A model generated the notes under the pieces. The model was not told the origin of the DNA and did no database searches. It saw only the letters and a list, made by a program, of their open reading frames with translations. The position numbers and the translations under genes were made by a program. 64,000 bases of DNA. Source: a bacterium HR40. GTDB lineage: Bacteria > Pseudomonadota > Alphaproteobacteria > Geminicoccales > Geminicoccaceae. This document shows positions 18,711-27,736 of the stretch, piece after piece (position 1 is the first letter of the stretch; every line of letters begins with the position of its first letter). The stretch spans positions 124,001-188,000 of the forward strand of contig BEIQ01000003.1 of assembly GCA_002898275.1 (NCBI GenBank), in the 5' to 3' direction.

Positions 18711-19820
18711 TCATGCGAGCCGGCGGCGGAACATCAGAGCCGCGCAGGCGAGACTCGCGACGCCGATGAGCGCCATCGGCCACAACTGATCGAGGAGAAG
18801 CGCTGGTGGCAGATCGCGCAGGAACGCGCCGCGCACCACGACCAGGAGGTAGCGCAGCGGGTTCAGGAAAGTCAGCAGCTGGACGGCGGGCTCCATGTTG
18901 GCGATCGGAGTGGCGAAGCCAGAGAGGATGGAGCCGGGAGCGAGGAACAGGAAGGCGCCGACGATGGCCTGTTGCTGGGTCCGACAGAGCGAGGAGATCA
19001 TGAGCCCGATTCCGGCCACGGCGAGCATGAAGACGAGAAGGGCGAGGTAGAGGAAGGCGAGGTCGCCGCGCAGGGGCACGCCGAACCACAGACGAGCGGC
19101 GAGCACGATCGCGCTGACCTCGAAAAGACCCACGAGGATCGCCGGCAGGAGCTTGCCGAGCGCGATCTCCAACGGTCGGAAGGGAGCGACCAACAGTTGA
19201 TCGAAGGTGCCGAGTTCGCGTTCGCGCGCCACCGACAGTGCGGTCACCGCGACCACCACGACCATGCTGAGCATGCCCACCAGGCCTGGCACGATGAACC
19301 ATGAACTGTCGAGATTGGGATTGAACCAGGCCCGCGGTTCGAGGCGGACGGCCGGCAGCGGCAGCTGATGGCGCGCCGCCAGCTCGCGGCCAAAGCGATC
19401 GAAGAGCTCGAGGCCGTAAGCGAGGATGCCGACAGCGGTATTCGACTGGCGGCCATCCAGGAGGAGTTGCAAGGGCGCGTCGCGTCCGGCCGCCAGGCGA
19501 GCTCCGAAATCCGGCGGAACATGGAGCACGAAGGCCACCTCGCGGCGATCGAGAGCGGCCCGCGCCTCCTCGAGGGTGGCAAAAGCGAGCAGGGGCCCGA
19601 AGTTGGGCGAGCCCTCGAGGCGGGCCACCAGCTCGCGCGATGCGGGAGAGCGGTCACGATCGAGCACCCCTGCCGGAATGCGGGTGAGCTCGAAGGTCGC
19701 CGCGTAGCTGAAGACGAAGAGTTGGAGGATCGGCGGGGCCATCACCACCATGCGGCTGCGCGGGTTGCGCCAGAGGATGGCGAGCTCGCGGAGGAGGAGG
19801 GCCAAGATGCGACGCAGCAT
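18711..19820 (-). CDS. ABC-2 type exporter permease (YbhR-like)
   Basis: A 369-residue permease: one N-terminal helix, a large extracytoplasmic domain (about residues 45-170), then five or six helices from WFIVPGLVGMLSMVVVV onward, the classic ABC-2 layout. RERELGTFDQLLVAPF is the conserved cytoplasmic coupling segment. It is the last gene of a four-gene exporter (HlyD, dual ATPase, two permeases), 3 bases after its partner permease. The E. coli counterpart YbhGFSR exports drugs; the substrate here is unknown. Confidence 0.88.
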   Translation of the reverse strand: MLRRILALLLRELAILWRNPRSRMVVMAPPILQLFVFSYAATFELTRIPAGVLDRDRSPASRELVARLEGSPNFGPLLAFATLEEARAALDRREVAFVLHVPPDFGARLAAGRDAPLQLLLDGRQSNTAVGILAYGLELFDRFGRELAARHQLPLPAVRLEPRAWFNPNLDSSWFIVPGLVGMLSMVVVVAVTALSVARERELGTFDQLLVAPFRPLEIALGKLLPAILVGLFEVSAIVLAARLWFGVPLRGDLAFLYLALLVFMLAVAGIGLMISSLCRTQQQAIVGAFLFLAPGSILSGFATPIANMEPAVQLLTFLNPLRYLLVVVRGAFLRDLPPALLLDQLWPMALIGVASLACAALMFRRRLA

Positions 19821-19823
19821 GCC

Positions 19824-20939
19824 TCACTCCAGCGATTTGGCGAGCTGCCGGCGGACCAACAGGCCGAGCAGGGCCGCGCCAAAACCGAGCACCGCGGCGT
19901 CGCGGAGCACCACTCCCCACACGTCGCCGGCCAAGAACAGGGTCTGCAGGGAAGAGACGAGCCAGCGGGCCGGGACCAGCAGCGAGAGCCATTGCAAGGC
20001 GATCGGCATGCTGCGGAGGTCGAACAGGAAACCCGAGAGCATGAAGGCCGGAAGAAAGGCGACAAAGAGCGTAATCTGGGCAGCGAGGAACTGGTTCCGC
20101 GCGGCTCCCGAGACGAGGAGCCCGAAGGCGAGGGCGAGCAGCAGGTAGAGGGCGCACACCAAAGCGAGCGCCGCAAAGGAGCCGCGGAAGGGCACGCCGA
20201 AGAGCCACACCGCGAACCCCACGGTGGCGAGCATGCCGCCCATGCCGAGAAGGAAATAGGGCAACAGCTTGCTCAGGAGCAGCTCGCCCGGACGCACGGG
20301 AGTGACGAAGAGTGCCTCGAAACTCCCCTGCTCCCACTCGCGGGCCACCACGAGAGCCGTGAGCAGGGCACCGATCAGGGTCATGACGATGGCGACCAGT
20401 CCCGGGATGAGGAAGTGTCGGCTGTTCACCTCTTCGTTGAACCAAATCCGCGGTTCCGGCCGCAGGCCCGCAGCGAAGGTGCCGGGAGGAGCCCGCCGCG
20501 CCAGCCACTGGGTGAGCACACCGCGCACATAGCCGAGGACGATGCGGGCCGTGTTGGCGTCGACCCCATCCACGATCACCTGCACCGGCGCATCGCCGCG
20601 CTCGAGCCGGTCGGCGAAATCGTCCCGCAGGCGGACGATCGCCTCGACCTGGCCCCGGTCGAGCAACCGGACGGCCATGCGCATGTCGCGCAGCTCGACC
20701 ACCTCGAACCATGGCGAGCCGGCGAAGGCGGCGCGCAGCGCCCGCGTCGCCTGGCTGCGCACCGGCTCGACGAAGGCCACGGCGATACGCCGCGGATCGA
20801 GCGACACCCCATAGCCGAACAGCCACAGCAAGATCGCCGGCAGCACGAAGGCGATGGCGAGGCTGCTCGGATCGCGCACGACGAGCCGCCATTCCTTGCG
20901 CAACAGAGCCCCGAGCCGCCGGGCTCCGTTTTCTCTCAT
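19824..20939 (-). CDS. ABC-2 type exporter permease (YbhS-like)
   Basis: A 371-residue partner permease with the same layout: N-terminal helix (LAIAFVLPAILLWLFGYG), an extracytoplasmic domain, then helices beginning at HFLIPGLVAIVMTLIGALL. The coupling segment is REWEQGSFEALFVTPV. Its ATG overlaps the stop of the dual ATPase by 4 bases, so ATPase and permease are coupled. It would form a heterodimeric channel with the 18711-19820 product. Confidence 0.88.
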   Translation of the reverse strand: MRENGARRLGALLRKEWRLVVRDPSSLAIAFVLPAILLWLFGYGVSLDPRRIAVAFVEPVRSQATRALRAAFAGSPWFEVVELRDMRMAVRLLDRGQVEAIVRLRDDFADRLERGDAPVQVIVDGVDANTARIVLGYVRGVLTQWLARRAPPGTFAAGLRPEPRIWFNEEVNSRHFLIPGLVAIVMTLIGALLTALVVAREWEQGSFEALFVTPVRPGELLLSKLLPYFLLGMGGMLATVGFAVWLFGVPFRGSFAALALVCALYLLLALAFGLLVSGAARNQFLAAQITLFVAFLPAFMLSGFLFDLRSMPIALQWLSLLVPARWLVSSLQTLFLAGDVWGVVLRDAAVLGFGAALLGLLVRRQLAKSLE

Positions 20940-22648
20940 GCCGCCCTCGCCCGCCGTCGCTCGTCGAGCAGCGCTACAAAGGCGTCCTCGAGATCCGCCA
21001 CCTCCGGGTGGCGGGCGCGGGTGTCCGCGAGGATGCGTGCCGGTTCGCCCAGGGCGAGCGCGCGTCCGCCATCGACGATGAGAACCCGGTCGCAGTATTC
21101 CGCCTCGTCGAGGAAGTGGGTGGTGACGAGGACCGTCGTGCCGGCTTCGGCAAGTCGAGCGATCCGATACCAGAAGGCCCGGCGAGCGAGGGGATCGACC
21201 CCCGAGGTCGGCTCGTCCAGGAACAGGATCTCGGGATCGTGCACCAGCGCGGCCGCCATCGCCAGCCGTTGACGAAAGCCGGGGGGTAGCTCGTGGGTCG
21301 GTCGCTCGAGCACCGGCAGAAGCGCGAACGCTTCGGCGAGCTCGCGGATGCGCCGGCGCCGCCGCCACAACGGCAAGCCGTAGGCGGCGGCCGCGAAGGC
21401 GAGGTTCGCCCGGACCGGCAAATCTGGCGAGAGCCCGAACCTCTGCGCCATGTACCCGATCCTGGCGCGTGCGTGCCGAGCGGCGCGAGAGAGATCGAAG
21501 CCGAGGACCTCGGCCCGCCCGCCGCTCGGCGGCAGCAGGCCACAGAGCATGCGGAAGGTGGTCGACTTGCCAGCCCCGTTCGGCCCGAGCAGGCCGAAGA
21601 TCTCGCCGCGCCGCACGCTGAAGGTGAGGCCATCGACCGCGCGAAAATCGCCAAAGTCGCGTGCGAGCTGTTGCACCTCGATCACCACCTCCGGCCCCCG
21701 CACGGGCGGGCGCGGTAGCTCCGGATCGGGCGGCGATGGCGGATCCAGGGCGGCGAGCCGCGCCACCACGGCGTCCTCGAGCCTCGCCGCCACCGGTTCG
21801 AGATCTGGTGCCAGTCCTGCGGTTTTCCCCGGCTCCCGCGTCACCAGGCGCAGCGCGCCGCCGCGCACCGCGACGTCGACGACGGCTGGGTGCCGCCAGA
21901 ACTGCAGAAACCATGGCCGCGGCCGCCCGTCGCCCGGGACGAGACGGAAGACGCGCCCGGCCAGCTCCGCCCGCAACTCCGCTGGGCTGCCGTCGGCGAT
22001 CCTCCGGCCCTCCTGCAGCACGAGCACTCGCTCGCACCGTTCCGCCTCTTCGAGATAGGCGGTGCTCCAGACGATGGTGGTCTCCGGCCCCACGAGGCGC
22101 TGGGTGAGTTCCCAAAGCTCGCGCCGCGACAGCGGGTCGATCCCGACACTGGGTTCGTCGAGCAAGAGAAGCGGCGGGGTGCGCAGCAGCACGACGGCCA
22201 GCGCGAGCTTCTGCCGCATACCGCCCGAAAGCTCGCGCGCCAGGCGATTCTGGAAGGGCGCAAGCCCGCTCGCCTGGAGGAGCGTCGCCAGTCGCTCGCG
22301 CCTCGCCTCGCGCGCAAGACCGTAGAGATCGGCCCACAGGGTGAGGTTCTCGGCCACCGTTAGATCGTCGTAGAGGCCGAACCGCTGAGGCAGATAGCCG
22401 ATCTCGGCTTGCACGGCGGCGGCCTCGGCAGGCAGCTCTCGGCCGAGCACCCGCAGCCTCCCCGTATCCGGCGCGAGCAGCCCGGCGAGCAGCCGCAGAA
22501 GGGTCGTCTTGCCTGCCCCGTCCGGTCCCACGAGGGCGAGCCGCTGACCCACCGGGACCGACAGAGAGAGCTCGCGTATCGCGACGATCCTCTGGCCCCG
22601 CTGGGGGAAGGTGCGCGAGACGTTCTCCAGTCGGATCGCCTCCTTCAT
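20936..22648 (-). CDS. Dual-domain ABC exporter ATPase (YbhF-like)
   Basis: A 570-residue protein with two complete ATPase modules. The first has Walker A VGPDGAGKTT, signature RELSGGMRQK and Walker B LLLLDEPSVGID. The second has GLLGPNGAGKST, a degenerate signature ELPPGFRQR in place of LSGGQ, and ILFLDEPTSGVD. The H-loop of the first module lacks His (WSTAYLEEAE), while the second keeps it (VTTHFLDEAE), so the two sites are probably asymmetric. It is coupled by 4-base overlaps to the HlyD gene upstream and the permease downstream. Confidence 0.9.
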   Translation of the reverse strand: MKEAIRLENVSRTFPQRGQRIVAIRELSLSVPVGQRLALVGPDGAGKTTLLRLLAGLLAPDTGRLRVLGRELPAEAAAVQAEIGYLPQRFGLYDDLTVAENLTLWADLYGLAREARRERLATLLQASGLAPFQNRLARELSGGMRQKLALAVVLLRTPPLLLLDEPSVGIDPLSRRELWELTQRLVGPETTIVWSTAYLEEAERCERVLVLQEGRRIADGSPAELRAELAGRVFRLVPGDGRPRPWFLQFWRHPAVVDVAVRGGALRLVTREPGKTAGLAPDLEPVAARLEDAVVARLAALDPPSPPDPELPRPPVRGPEVVIEVQQLARDFGDFRAVDGLTFSVRRGEIFGLLGPNGAGKSTTFRMLCGLLPPSGGRAEVLGFDLSRAARHARARIGYMAQRFGLSPDLPVRANLAFAAAAYGLPLWRRRRRIRELAEAFALLPVLERPTHELPPGFRQRLAMAAALVHDPEILFLDEPTSGVDPLARRAFWYRIARLAEAGTTVLVTTHFLDEAEYCDRVLIVDGGRALALGEPARILADTRARHPEVADLEDAFVALLDERRRARAA

Positions 22649-23682
22649 CGCCCCGCCGGCTCCCGTGCGGGTCGCAGGATCTCGACCGTCACCGGCATGC
22701 CCTGGCGCAGGTCGTTCGGCGAATCGGCATAGACCCGGACCTCGTAGACGAGGCTCGTGCGAAGCTCTTCGGTCTGCACGGTCTTGGGCGTGAACTCGGC
22801 GACCGGCGAGATATAGCCGATGCGCGCCGGGACGCGGGCTCCCGAATCGGTGACGATCTCCGCCGCCAGGCCCTCGCGCAGCCAGCCGAGGGCTGGCTCG
22901 GGCGCCCACACCCGTGCGAAGACCGGTGTCTCGAGCGCGATCGCGTAGATCGGTGTCTGGGCCAACACCACATTGCCGGGCTCCTGCAGGCGGCCGGTGA
23001 TCGCGCCGCGCACCCGGCTCACGAGCCGGGTATCGGCGAGCTGCTTGGTTGCCGCCGCCAGTTCGGCTTCCGCCCGCGCCACTTCCGCGCGTTGGGCAGC
23101 GAGCTGTTCGCGCCGGGGCCCCTCCTCGAACAGCGAGAGGGTCTGCCGCGCCGCCTCGAGTTCGGCGAGCAAGGCGTCGCGCCGGCTGCGCGCCGCATCG
23201 AGCTCCGCCTGTGGGGCCGCCCGGCTCAGCACCAGCCGCTCGAGGCGGTCGACCTCGAGTCCGGCGTGGCGGACGAGCGCCTCGAGCCGCGCCACTTCGG
23301 CGCGGGCCCGCGCCACCTCCTGCGGCCGGCTGCCAGCCTCGAGCTCGGCCAGGCGCGCCCGCGCGGCCTCGAGCGCTGCCCGTGCCGCTGCCTCGCGCGC
23401 CCGGAACTCATCGTCCTCGAGCTGCCCGATGGGTTCCCCCGCCTCGACCCGATCGCCCTCTTCTTTGTCCAACTGCGCGATCCGTCCCGAGACATTGAAG
23501 GCGGGATAGGCCTCGCGCACGTCGATTTCGCCGTAGAGGCGCAGGACTCGGTCCTCGGGACCGGGCACGAGCCATGCCGCCAAGGGCCGCAAGGCGGCCT
23601 CGCGCAGGTCCGGCCGCCAGGCGACGAGCGCGCCGACTGCCGCGAGCGACAGCATCGGGACCAGGATGAGGATTCGTCGCAC
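22645..23682 (-). CDS. HlyD-family secretion adaptor (YbhG-like)
   Basis: A 345-residue adaptor, first gene of the ABC exporter operon, starting with GTG. An N-terminal membrane anchor (ILILVPMLSLAAVGALVAW) leads to a lipoyl half (GRIAQLDKEEGDRVEAGEP), a long Ala/Glu/Arg coiled coil (about residues 90-215) and a beta-barrel region. It would sit in the periplasm and connect the two permeases to an outer-membrane channel. Confidence 0.88.
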   Translation of the reverse strand: MRRILILVPMLSLAAVGALVAWRPDLREAALRPLAAWLVPGPEDRVLRLYGEIDVREAYPAFNVSGRIAQLDKEEGDRVEAGEPIGQLEDDEFRAREAAARAALEAARARLAELEAGSRPQEVARARAEVARLEALVRHAGLEVDRLERLVLSRAAPQAELDAARSRRDALLAELEAARQTLSLFEEGPRREQLAAQRAEVARAEAELAAATKQLADTRLVSRVRGAITGRLQEPGNVVLAQTPIYAIALETPVFARVWAPEPALGWLREGLAAEIVTDSGARVPARIGYISPVAEFTPKTVQTEELRTSLVYEVRVYADSPNDLRQGMPVTVEILRPAREPAGR

Positions 23683-23712
23683 GGCGCGATGATCCGCAGG
23701 ATCGGCCGCAGC

Positions 23713-24336
23713 CTAGTCGGTTTGCCCCCCGGGTCGAGACGCGCCGCTCGCTGCCCCTGCTGCGCGTTGCCGCAGGGCGAGCGTGACGGCGTTCATGAAG
23801 CCGCTCGCGTCGCCCCGCGCGAGCCGCGGTGCCGCCTCCGCGATCGCCGCGAGCAGCGGCTCGAGCCACAGCTGATCGGTTCTGGCGAAGTCGCTCAGGA
23901 CCCAGGACACGACACGGTCGCGATCCCCGGGATGGCCGATGCCGATGCGCACCCGCACGAAATCGGTCGTGCCGAGACAGGCGGCGATGCTCCTCAGGCC
24001 GTTGTGGCCGGCGGTGCCACCGCCGTGTTTGACCCGCACCTTGCCCGGCGCGAGATCGAGCTCGTCGTGGAAGACGACGAGACGGGCGGGAGCGAGCCTG
24101 TAGAACCGCATCGCCTCGGCCACCGACCGGCCGGATTCGTTCATGAAGGTGAGGGGCTTGAGCAACAGGACCCGCTCACCTTCGAGCTCGACCTCGGAGC
24201 ATTCGCCGTGGAACTTTCGCCGCCAGCCGGGTGCCCGCCACCGCCGGGCGATGGCATCCACCGCCATGAAACCGACATTGTGGCGGTGGCGAGCGTATTG
24301 CGGACCCGGATTGCCGAGCCCGACGAAGAGGTGCAT
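23713..24336 (-). CDS. pth: Peptidyl-tRNA hydrolase
   Basis: A 207-residue Pth, which frees tRNA from peptidyl-tRNA dropped by ribosomes. The start VGLGNPGPQYARHRHNVGF contains the catalytic His, and FMNESG, HDELDLAPGKVRVK and GGGTAGHNGLRS are the family's other landmarks with the catalytic Asp. It lies 33 bases after rplY, the common pairing. Confidence 0.96.
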   Translation of the reverse strand: MHLFVGLGNPGPQYARHRHNVGFMAVDAIARRWRAPGWRRKFHGECSEVELEGERVLLLKPLTFMNESGRSVAEAMRFYRLAPARLVVFHDELDLAPGKVRVKHGGGTAGHNGLRSIAACLGTTDFVRVRIGIGHPGDRDRVVSWVLSDFARTDQLWLEPLLAAIAEAAPRLARGDASGFMNAVTLALRQRAAGAASGASRPGGQTD

Positions 24337-24369
24337 GGCGGCCTCGGTCGGCGTCGCAGGCCGGCGGGA

Positions 24370-24993
24370 TCACTCGCTCGTGGCGCCCTCCGTCGCTTCC
24401 GCAGCCGATGTCACCTCGCGCACCACCGTCGGCGGCACGATAGTGGCGATGGTGAAGTCGCGATCGCGAATGGTCGGGCGCACGTTTTGCGGCAGCCGGA
24501 CGTGGCTGATGTGGATGCTGTCGCCGATGTCGAAGCCGGCGAGATCGACCACGATCTCGTCGGGAATCGCCTCGACCGGGCATTCGAGCTCGACTTCGCG
24601 CCGCACCACGTTGAGCACCCCGCCGCGTCGGAGACCGACGCAGGTCTCCTCGTTGACGAAGGTCACCGGGACGGCGACGGCGATGCGCGCTCCCGCCTCG
24701 GCGCGCAGGAAGTCGAGGTGTAGGGGCTCGTCGGTCACCGGATGGCGCTGGATCTCGCGCGGCACCGCCCGGAGCGGCCGGTCGAGCCCGTGGAGCTCGC
24801 ACACGGAGCTCATGAAGTGCGGGTGGCGCACCAACGCGCGCTTGAGCTCGACAGCCGAGAGGGAAATCTTCTGCGGCTCGTGGTGCCCGCCGTAGACGAT
24901 CGCCGGGATCCGGCCGGCGCGCCTGAGAGCTCGCGCCCCGCCCTTGCCGGTGCGGTCCCGCGGTTCGACATGGAGAACGATGATCTCGGCCAT
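24370..24993 (-). CDS. rplY: Ribosomal protein bL25 (long CTC form)
   Basis: A 207-residue large-subunit protein that binds 5S rRNA. The N-terminal L25 domain (RDRTGKGGARALRRAGRIPAIVYG) is followed by the C-terminal beta domain found in the long CTC version. The ATG follows AAAGGAG by a few bases. It probably forms an operon with pth, as in many bacteria. Confidence 0.95.
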   Translation of the reverse strand: MAEIIVLHVEPRDRTGKGGARALRRAGRIPAIVYGGHHEPQKISLSAVELKRALVRHPHFMSSVCELHGLDRPLRAVPREIQRHPVTDEPLHLDFLRAEAGARIAVAVPVTFVNEETCVGLRRGGVLNVVRREVELECPVEAIPDEIVVDLAGFDIGDSIHISHVRLPQNVRPTIRDRDFTIATIVPPTVVREVTSAAEATEGATSE

Positions 24994-25064
24994 CTCTCGC
25001 TCCTTTCGCCCCTCCGGTGCGGCGCCTAGGCTGCCCCGGACAGACCCTTCGATATCACCAACCC

Positions 25065-25997
25065 TCAGTCGAAAAGGCTCGAGACCGAGGTCTCGGAGCT
25101 GATGCGGCTGATCGCCTCACCCATGAGCTGGGCGATCGACAGCACCCGGATCTTTTCGGTGACCCGTACCGCCTCGCTCGGCCGGATGCTGTCGGTAATC
25201 ACGAGGCGCTCGAGCGAACTCGCCGCGATTCGCGCCACCGCTCCGGCCGACAGCACGCCATGGCAGACATAGGCCTGAACCGACGCGGCGCCAGCCTGGA
25301 GCAGCGCTTCCGCGGCATTGCACAGGGTGCCACCGGAATCGACGATGTCGTCGACCAGCACGCAGCGCCTGCCGGCGACGTCCCCGATGACGTTCATGAC
25401 CTCCGATACACCCGCCCGCTCGCGCCTCTTGTCGACGATGGCGAGACCGACCCCGAGTCTCTTGGCGAAGCCCCGCGCTCTCGCCACACCCCCGACATCC
25501 GGCGACACGATCATGAGGTCGTCGGTTCCGAGATTGTTGCGGATGTCGGGCACCATGAGCGGCGTACAGTAGAGATTGTCGAGCGGGATGTCGAAGAAGC
25601 CCTGGATTTGCCCGGCATGGAGTTCGAGGGTCAGCACCCGGTCGGCCCCAGCTACGGTGATGAGATTGGCGACCAGCTTGGCCGAAATGGGAGTACGGGG
25701 GGCGGTCTTGCGGTCCTGGCGCGCGTAACCGAAGTAGGGGATCACCGCCGTGATTCGCCGGGCCGAGGCGCGCTTGAGGGCGTCGATGATGACGAGCAGC
25801 TCCATGAGATTGTCGTTCGCCGGATAGGACGTCGACTGGATGACGAACACGTCCTCGCCGCGCACGTTCTCGTGCACCTCGACGAACACCTCCATGTCGG
25901 CGAAGCGGTGCACCGTCGCCTTGGCGAGCTCGACCCGCAGGGACGCCGCGATCGCCTCGGCCAGCGGCCGATTGCTGTTGCCGGCGATGAGCTTCAT
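25065..25997 (-). CDS. prs: Ribose-phosphate pyrophosphokinase
   Basis: A 310-residue PRPP synthase that transfers pyrophosphate from ATP to ribose 5-phosphate, feeding purine, pyrimidine, His and Trp synthesis. [20 protein letters not shown] and [10 protein letters not shown] are the ATP-binding parts, and [13 protein letters not shown] is the PRPP-binding loop. An ATG further upstream would add residues unlike the family; the ATG at 25997 begins the conserved MKLIAGNSN. Confidence 0.96.
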   Translation of the reverse strand: MKLIAGNSNRPLAEAIAASLRVELAKATVHRFADMEVFVEVHENVRGEDVFVIQSTSYPANDNLMELLVIIDALKRASARRITAVIPYFGYARQDRKTAPRTPISAKLVANLITVAGADRVLTLELHAGQIQGFFDIPLDNLYCTPLMVPDIRNNLGTDDLMIVSPDVGGVARARGFAKRLGVGLAIVDKRRERAGVSEVMNVIGDVAGRRCVLVDDIVDSGGTLCNAAEALLQAGAASVQAYVCHGVLSAGAVARIAASSLERLVITDSIRPSEAVRVTEKIRVLSIAQLMGEAISRISSETSVSSLFD

Positions 25998-26148
25998 GGT
26001 ACGGGATCCGTGAACGATCCGAAATGGCGGGTGGCGCTTTCCTACCAGCGGGCGACGGCCACGGCAACTGCCGCAGTGCAGCATGCCCCTCGCCGCCCCC
26101 TGGTTTCCGAGCCACCCCTGCCGCGCTATAGAGATGCGCGTGGCGCCT

Positions 26149-26225
26149 GGCCCCGTAGCTCAACCGGATAGAGCACCGGCCTTCTAAGCCGGGGGTTGGT
26201 GGTTCGAGCCCACCCGGGGTCGCCA
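26149..26225 (+). tRNA. tRNA-Arg(TCT)
   Basis: A complete 77-base cloverleaf: acceptor GGCCCCG paired with CGGGGTC (one G-T pair), D arm GCTC/GAGC, anticodon stem CCGGC/GCCGG with loop CTTCTAA (anticodon TCT, reading AGA), T arm GGTGG/CCACC with loop TTCGAGC, discriminator G, and CCA encoded in the DNA. AGA is a rare codon in this GC-rich genome. Confidence 0.97.
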
Positions 26226-26244
26226 GTTGGCCGGCTCGCCGCCC

Positions 26245-27567
26245 TCACACCCGTGCCTCGACGCTCGGCAGGAGACGTTTCACCGCCGAGGCGTGAATGA
26301 CCTCGCCGGTTGCCACATAGGCCTCGTGATTGCGCTCGATGCGCCCCGGATCGTAGAGATAGTTCACGAGGATCCCGAAGCTCTGGGCGATCCCCCGCTC
26401 CGACGTGTCGGCGAGCCAGTTGATCCGCTCGAGCCGGGCACCATTGCGCAGATGGAAGCGCGCCACCGGATCGCGTGGCAGACCCCGCTCCTTGACCCGC
26501 ACGAGATAGTGGCTGCACAGACCGAGCAGCACGGGTTTGGCCTGTTGCGCCAGTTCGATGTCCTCCACCCAGTTGGGGCTCTCGAGCCGCTCCAGCAGTT
26601 CGCGTTCGGCCTGGCCGAGCACCGGATCGCCCGCTTCTCTCGCCTCCTCGAGCCAGCGCCGGAAGCCGGGGACCGGGGAGAGGGTGACGAACTGACGCAA
26701 CTGCGGCAGCTCGCGCTGCAAATCGGCGACCACGAGCTTGATCAGGAAGTTGCCGAGATTGACCCCGCGCAATCCCTCCTGACAGTTGTTGATGGAATAG
26801 AACACAGCGGTGTCGGCTTCGGCCACCGGGAACAGCGGGGTGGCCTCGTCGATGAGCGGTTGCACGCGGTCGGCGATGCCACGGGTGAGTGCCACCTCGA
26901 CGAAGATGAGCGGTTCGTCCGGAAGCGCCGGATGGAAGAAGGCGAAGCAACGGCGGTCGGCCGCCAGTCGTCGGCGCAGGGCCTCGAGCGCCGGGATCCG
27001 GTGCACCTGCTCGTAGCGCACGATCTTTTCGAGCAGCGAGGCGGGACTGTTCCAATCGATGCGGGCCAGCGTGAGGAAGCCGGGATTGAACCAACTGGTC
27101 AGCAGGTGATGGAGGTCGGCGTCGACCTGCCGGAGTTCGGGGTGCGCCGGCAGATGGCGCAGGAGGTCGGCACGCATGCCGACGAGCGCGCGCGTGCCGT
27201 TGGGCGCCATATTGGTGCGGCGAAAGAGTTCCTGGCGTGGAGGCTCGGTCACCCGGCGCAACGCCTGCAGCCGCTCGAACCCCGGATCGCGCTGATAGTC
27301 CTCGATCGCCGCTTCGACCCGATCGGGATCGACATCGAATTCCCGCAAGAGTGTCTGGAAAAAGGCGAGCCGCCCAGCTTGATCGAGGGCTGCATAGGCC
27401 TCGACGATTTCGCGGGCGAGGGCGGCGCCCGAGGCCTCGCCCCGGGTCGACAGCAGATCGCGGCACAGCTGTTCGATCCGCGGCCGGCGATTCGGTCGAA
27501 GCCTGAGAAGCTCGCGGCCGGCATCGGCGATCGAGGTCAGGAGCATGTTGACACGGTATGTCGGCAC
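26245..27567 (-). CDS. Malonyl-CoA decarboxylase
   Basis: A 440-residue enzyme that decarboxylates malonyl-CoA to acetyl-CoA. The N-terminal helical domain leads into the GNAT-like catalytic domain with RRCFAFFHPALPDEPLIFVE; FHPALPDEPL is a family hallmark, and FYSINNCQEGLRGVNLGNFL, HYLVRVKERG and DPVARFHLRNGA are further conserved blocks. No malonyl-CoA synthetase or malonate transporter lies beside it. GTG at 27567 is preferred because GGAGG lies 6 bases upstream; ATG at 27546 is the alternative. The gene ends just after tRNA-Arg on the opposite strand. Confidence 0.92.
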   Translation of the reverse strand: MPTYRVNMLLTSIADAGRELLRLRPNRRPRIEQLCRDLLSTRGEASGAALAREIVEAYAALDQAGRLAFFQTLLREFDVDPDRVEAAIEDYQRDPGFERLQALRRVTEPPRQELFRRTNMAPNGTRALVGMRADLLRHLPAHPELRQVDADLHHLLTSWFNPGFLTLARIDWNSPASLLEKIVRYEQVHRIPALEALRRRLAADRRCFAFFHPALPDEPLIFVEVALTRGIADRVQPLIDEATPLFPVAEADTAVFYSINNCQEGLRGVNLGNFLIKLVVADLQRELPQLRQFVTLSPVPGFRRWLEEAREAGDPVLGQAERELLERLESPNWVEDIELAQQAKPVLLGLCSHYLVRVKERGLPRDPVARFHLRNGARLERINWLADTSERGIAQSFGILVNYLYDPGRIERNHEAYVATGEVIHASAVKRLLPSVEARV

Positions 27568-27736
27568 CTCGAACCTCCATCCCGCACCGGGGGCCGCCAT
27601 TCCTCTACGACCGCCCGCATCCGGCGGCAACGGTCGGCGGCGGACGCGCTCTCGCAAGGGCGCGACGGAGCTGCGCTTGTTCGCGCCAGCTGCCGCTGCT
27701 ATCCCGGCGACCGGGCCTCTTGTCTGCCGGAAGCGG

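Noticed and set aside
26149-26225. tRNA as an integration site for a mobile element
   Set aside because: No integrase, direct repeat of the tRNA 3' end or compositional change lies on either side.
27568-27736. Cobalamin riboswitch upstream of cbiX
   Set aside because: No B12-box or conserved core was found in the 170-base gap, only GC-rich hairpins.
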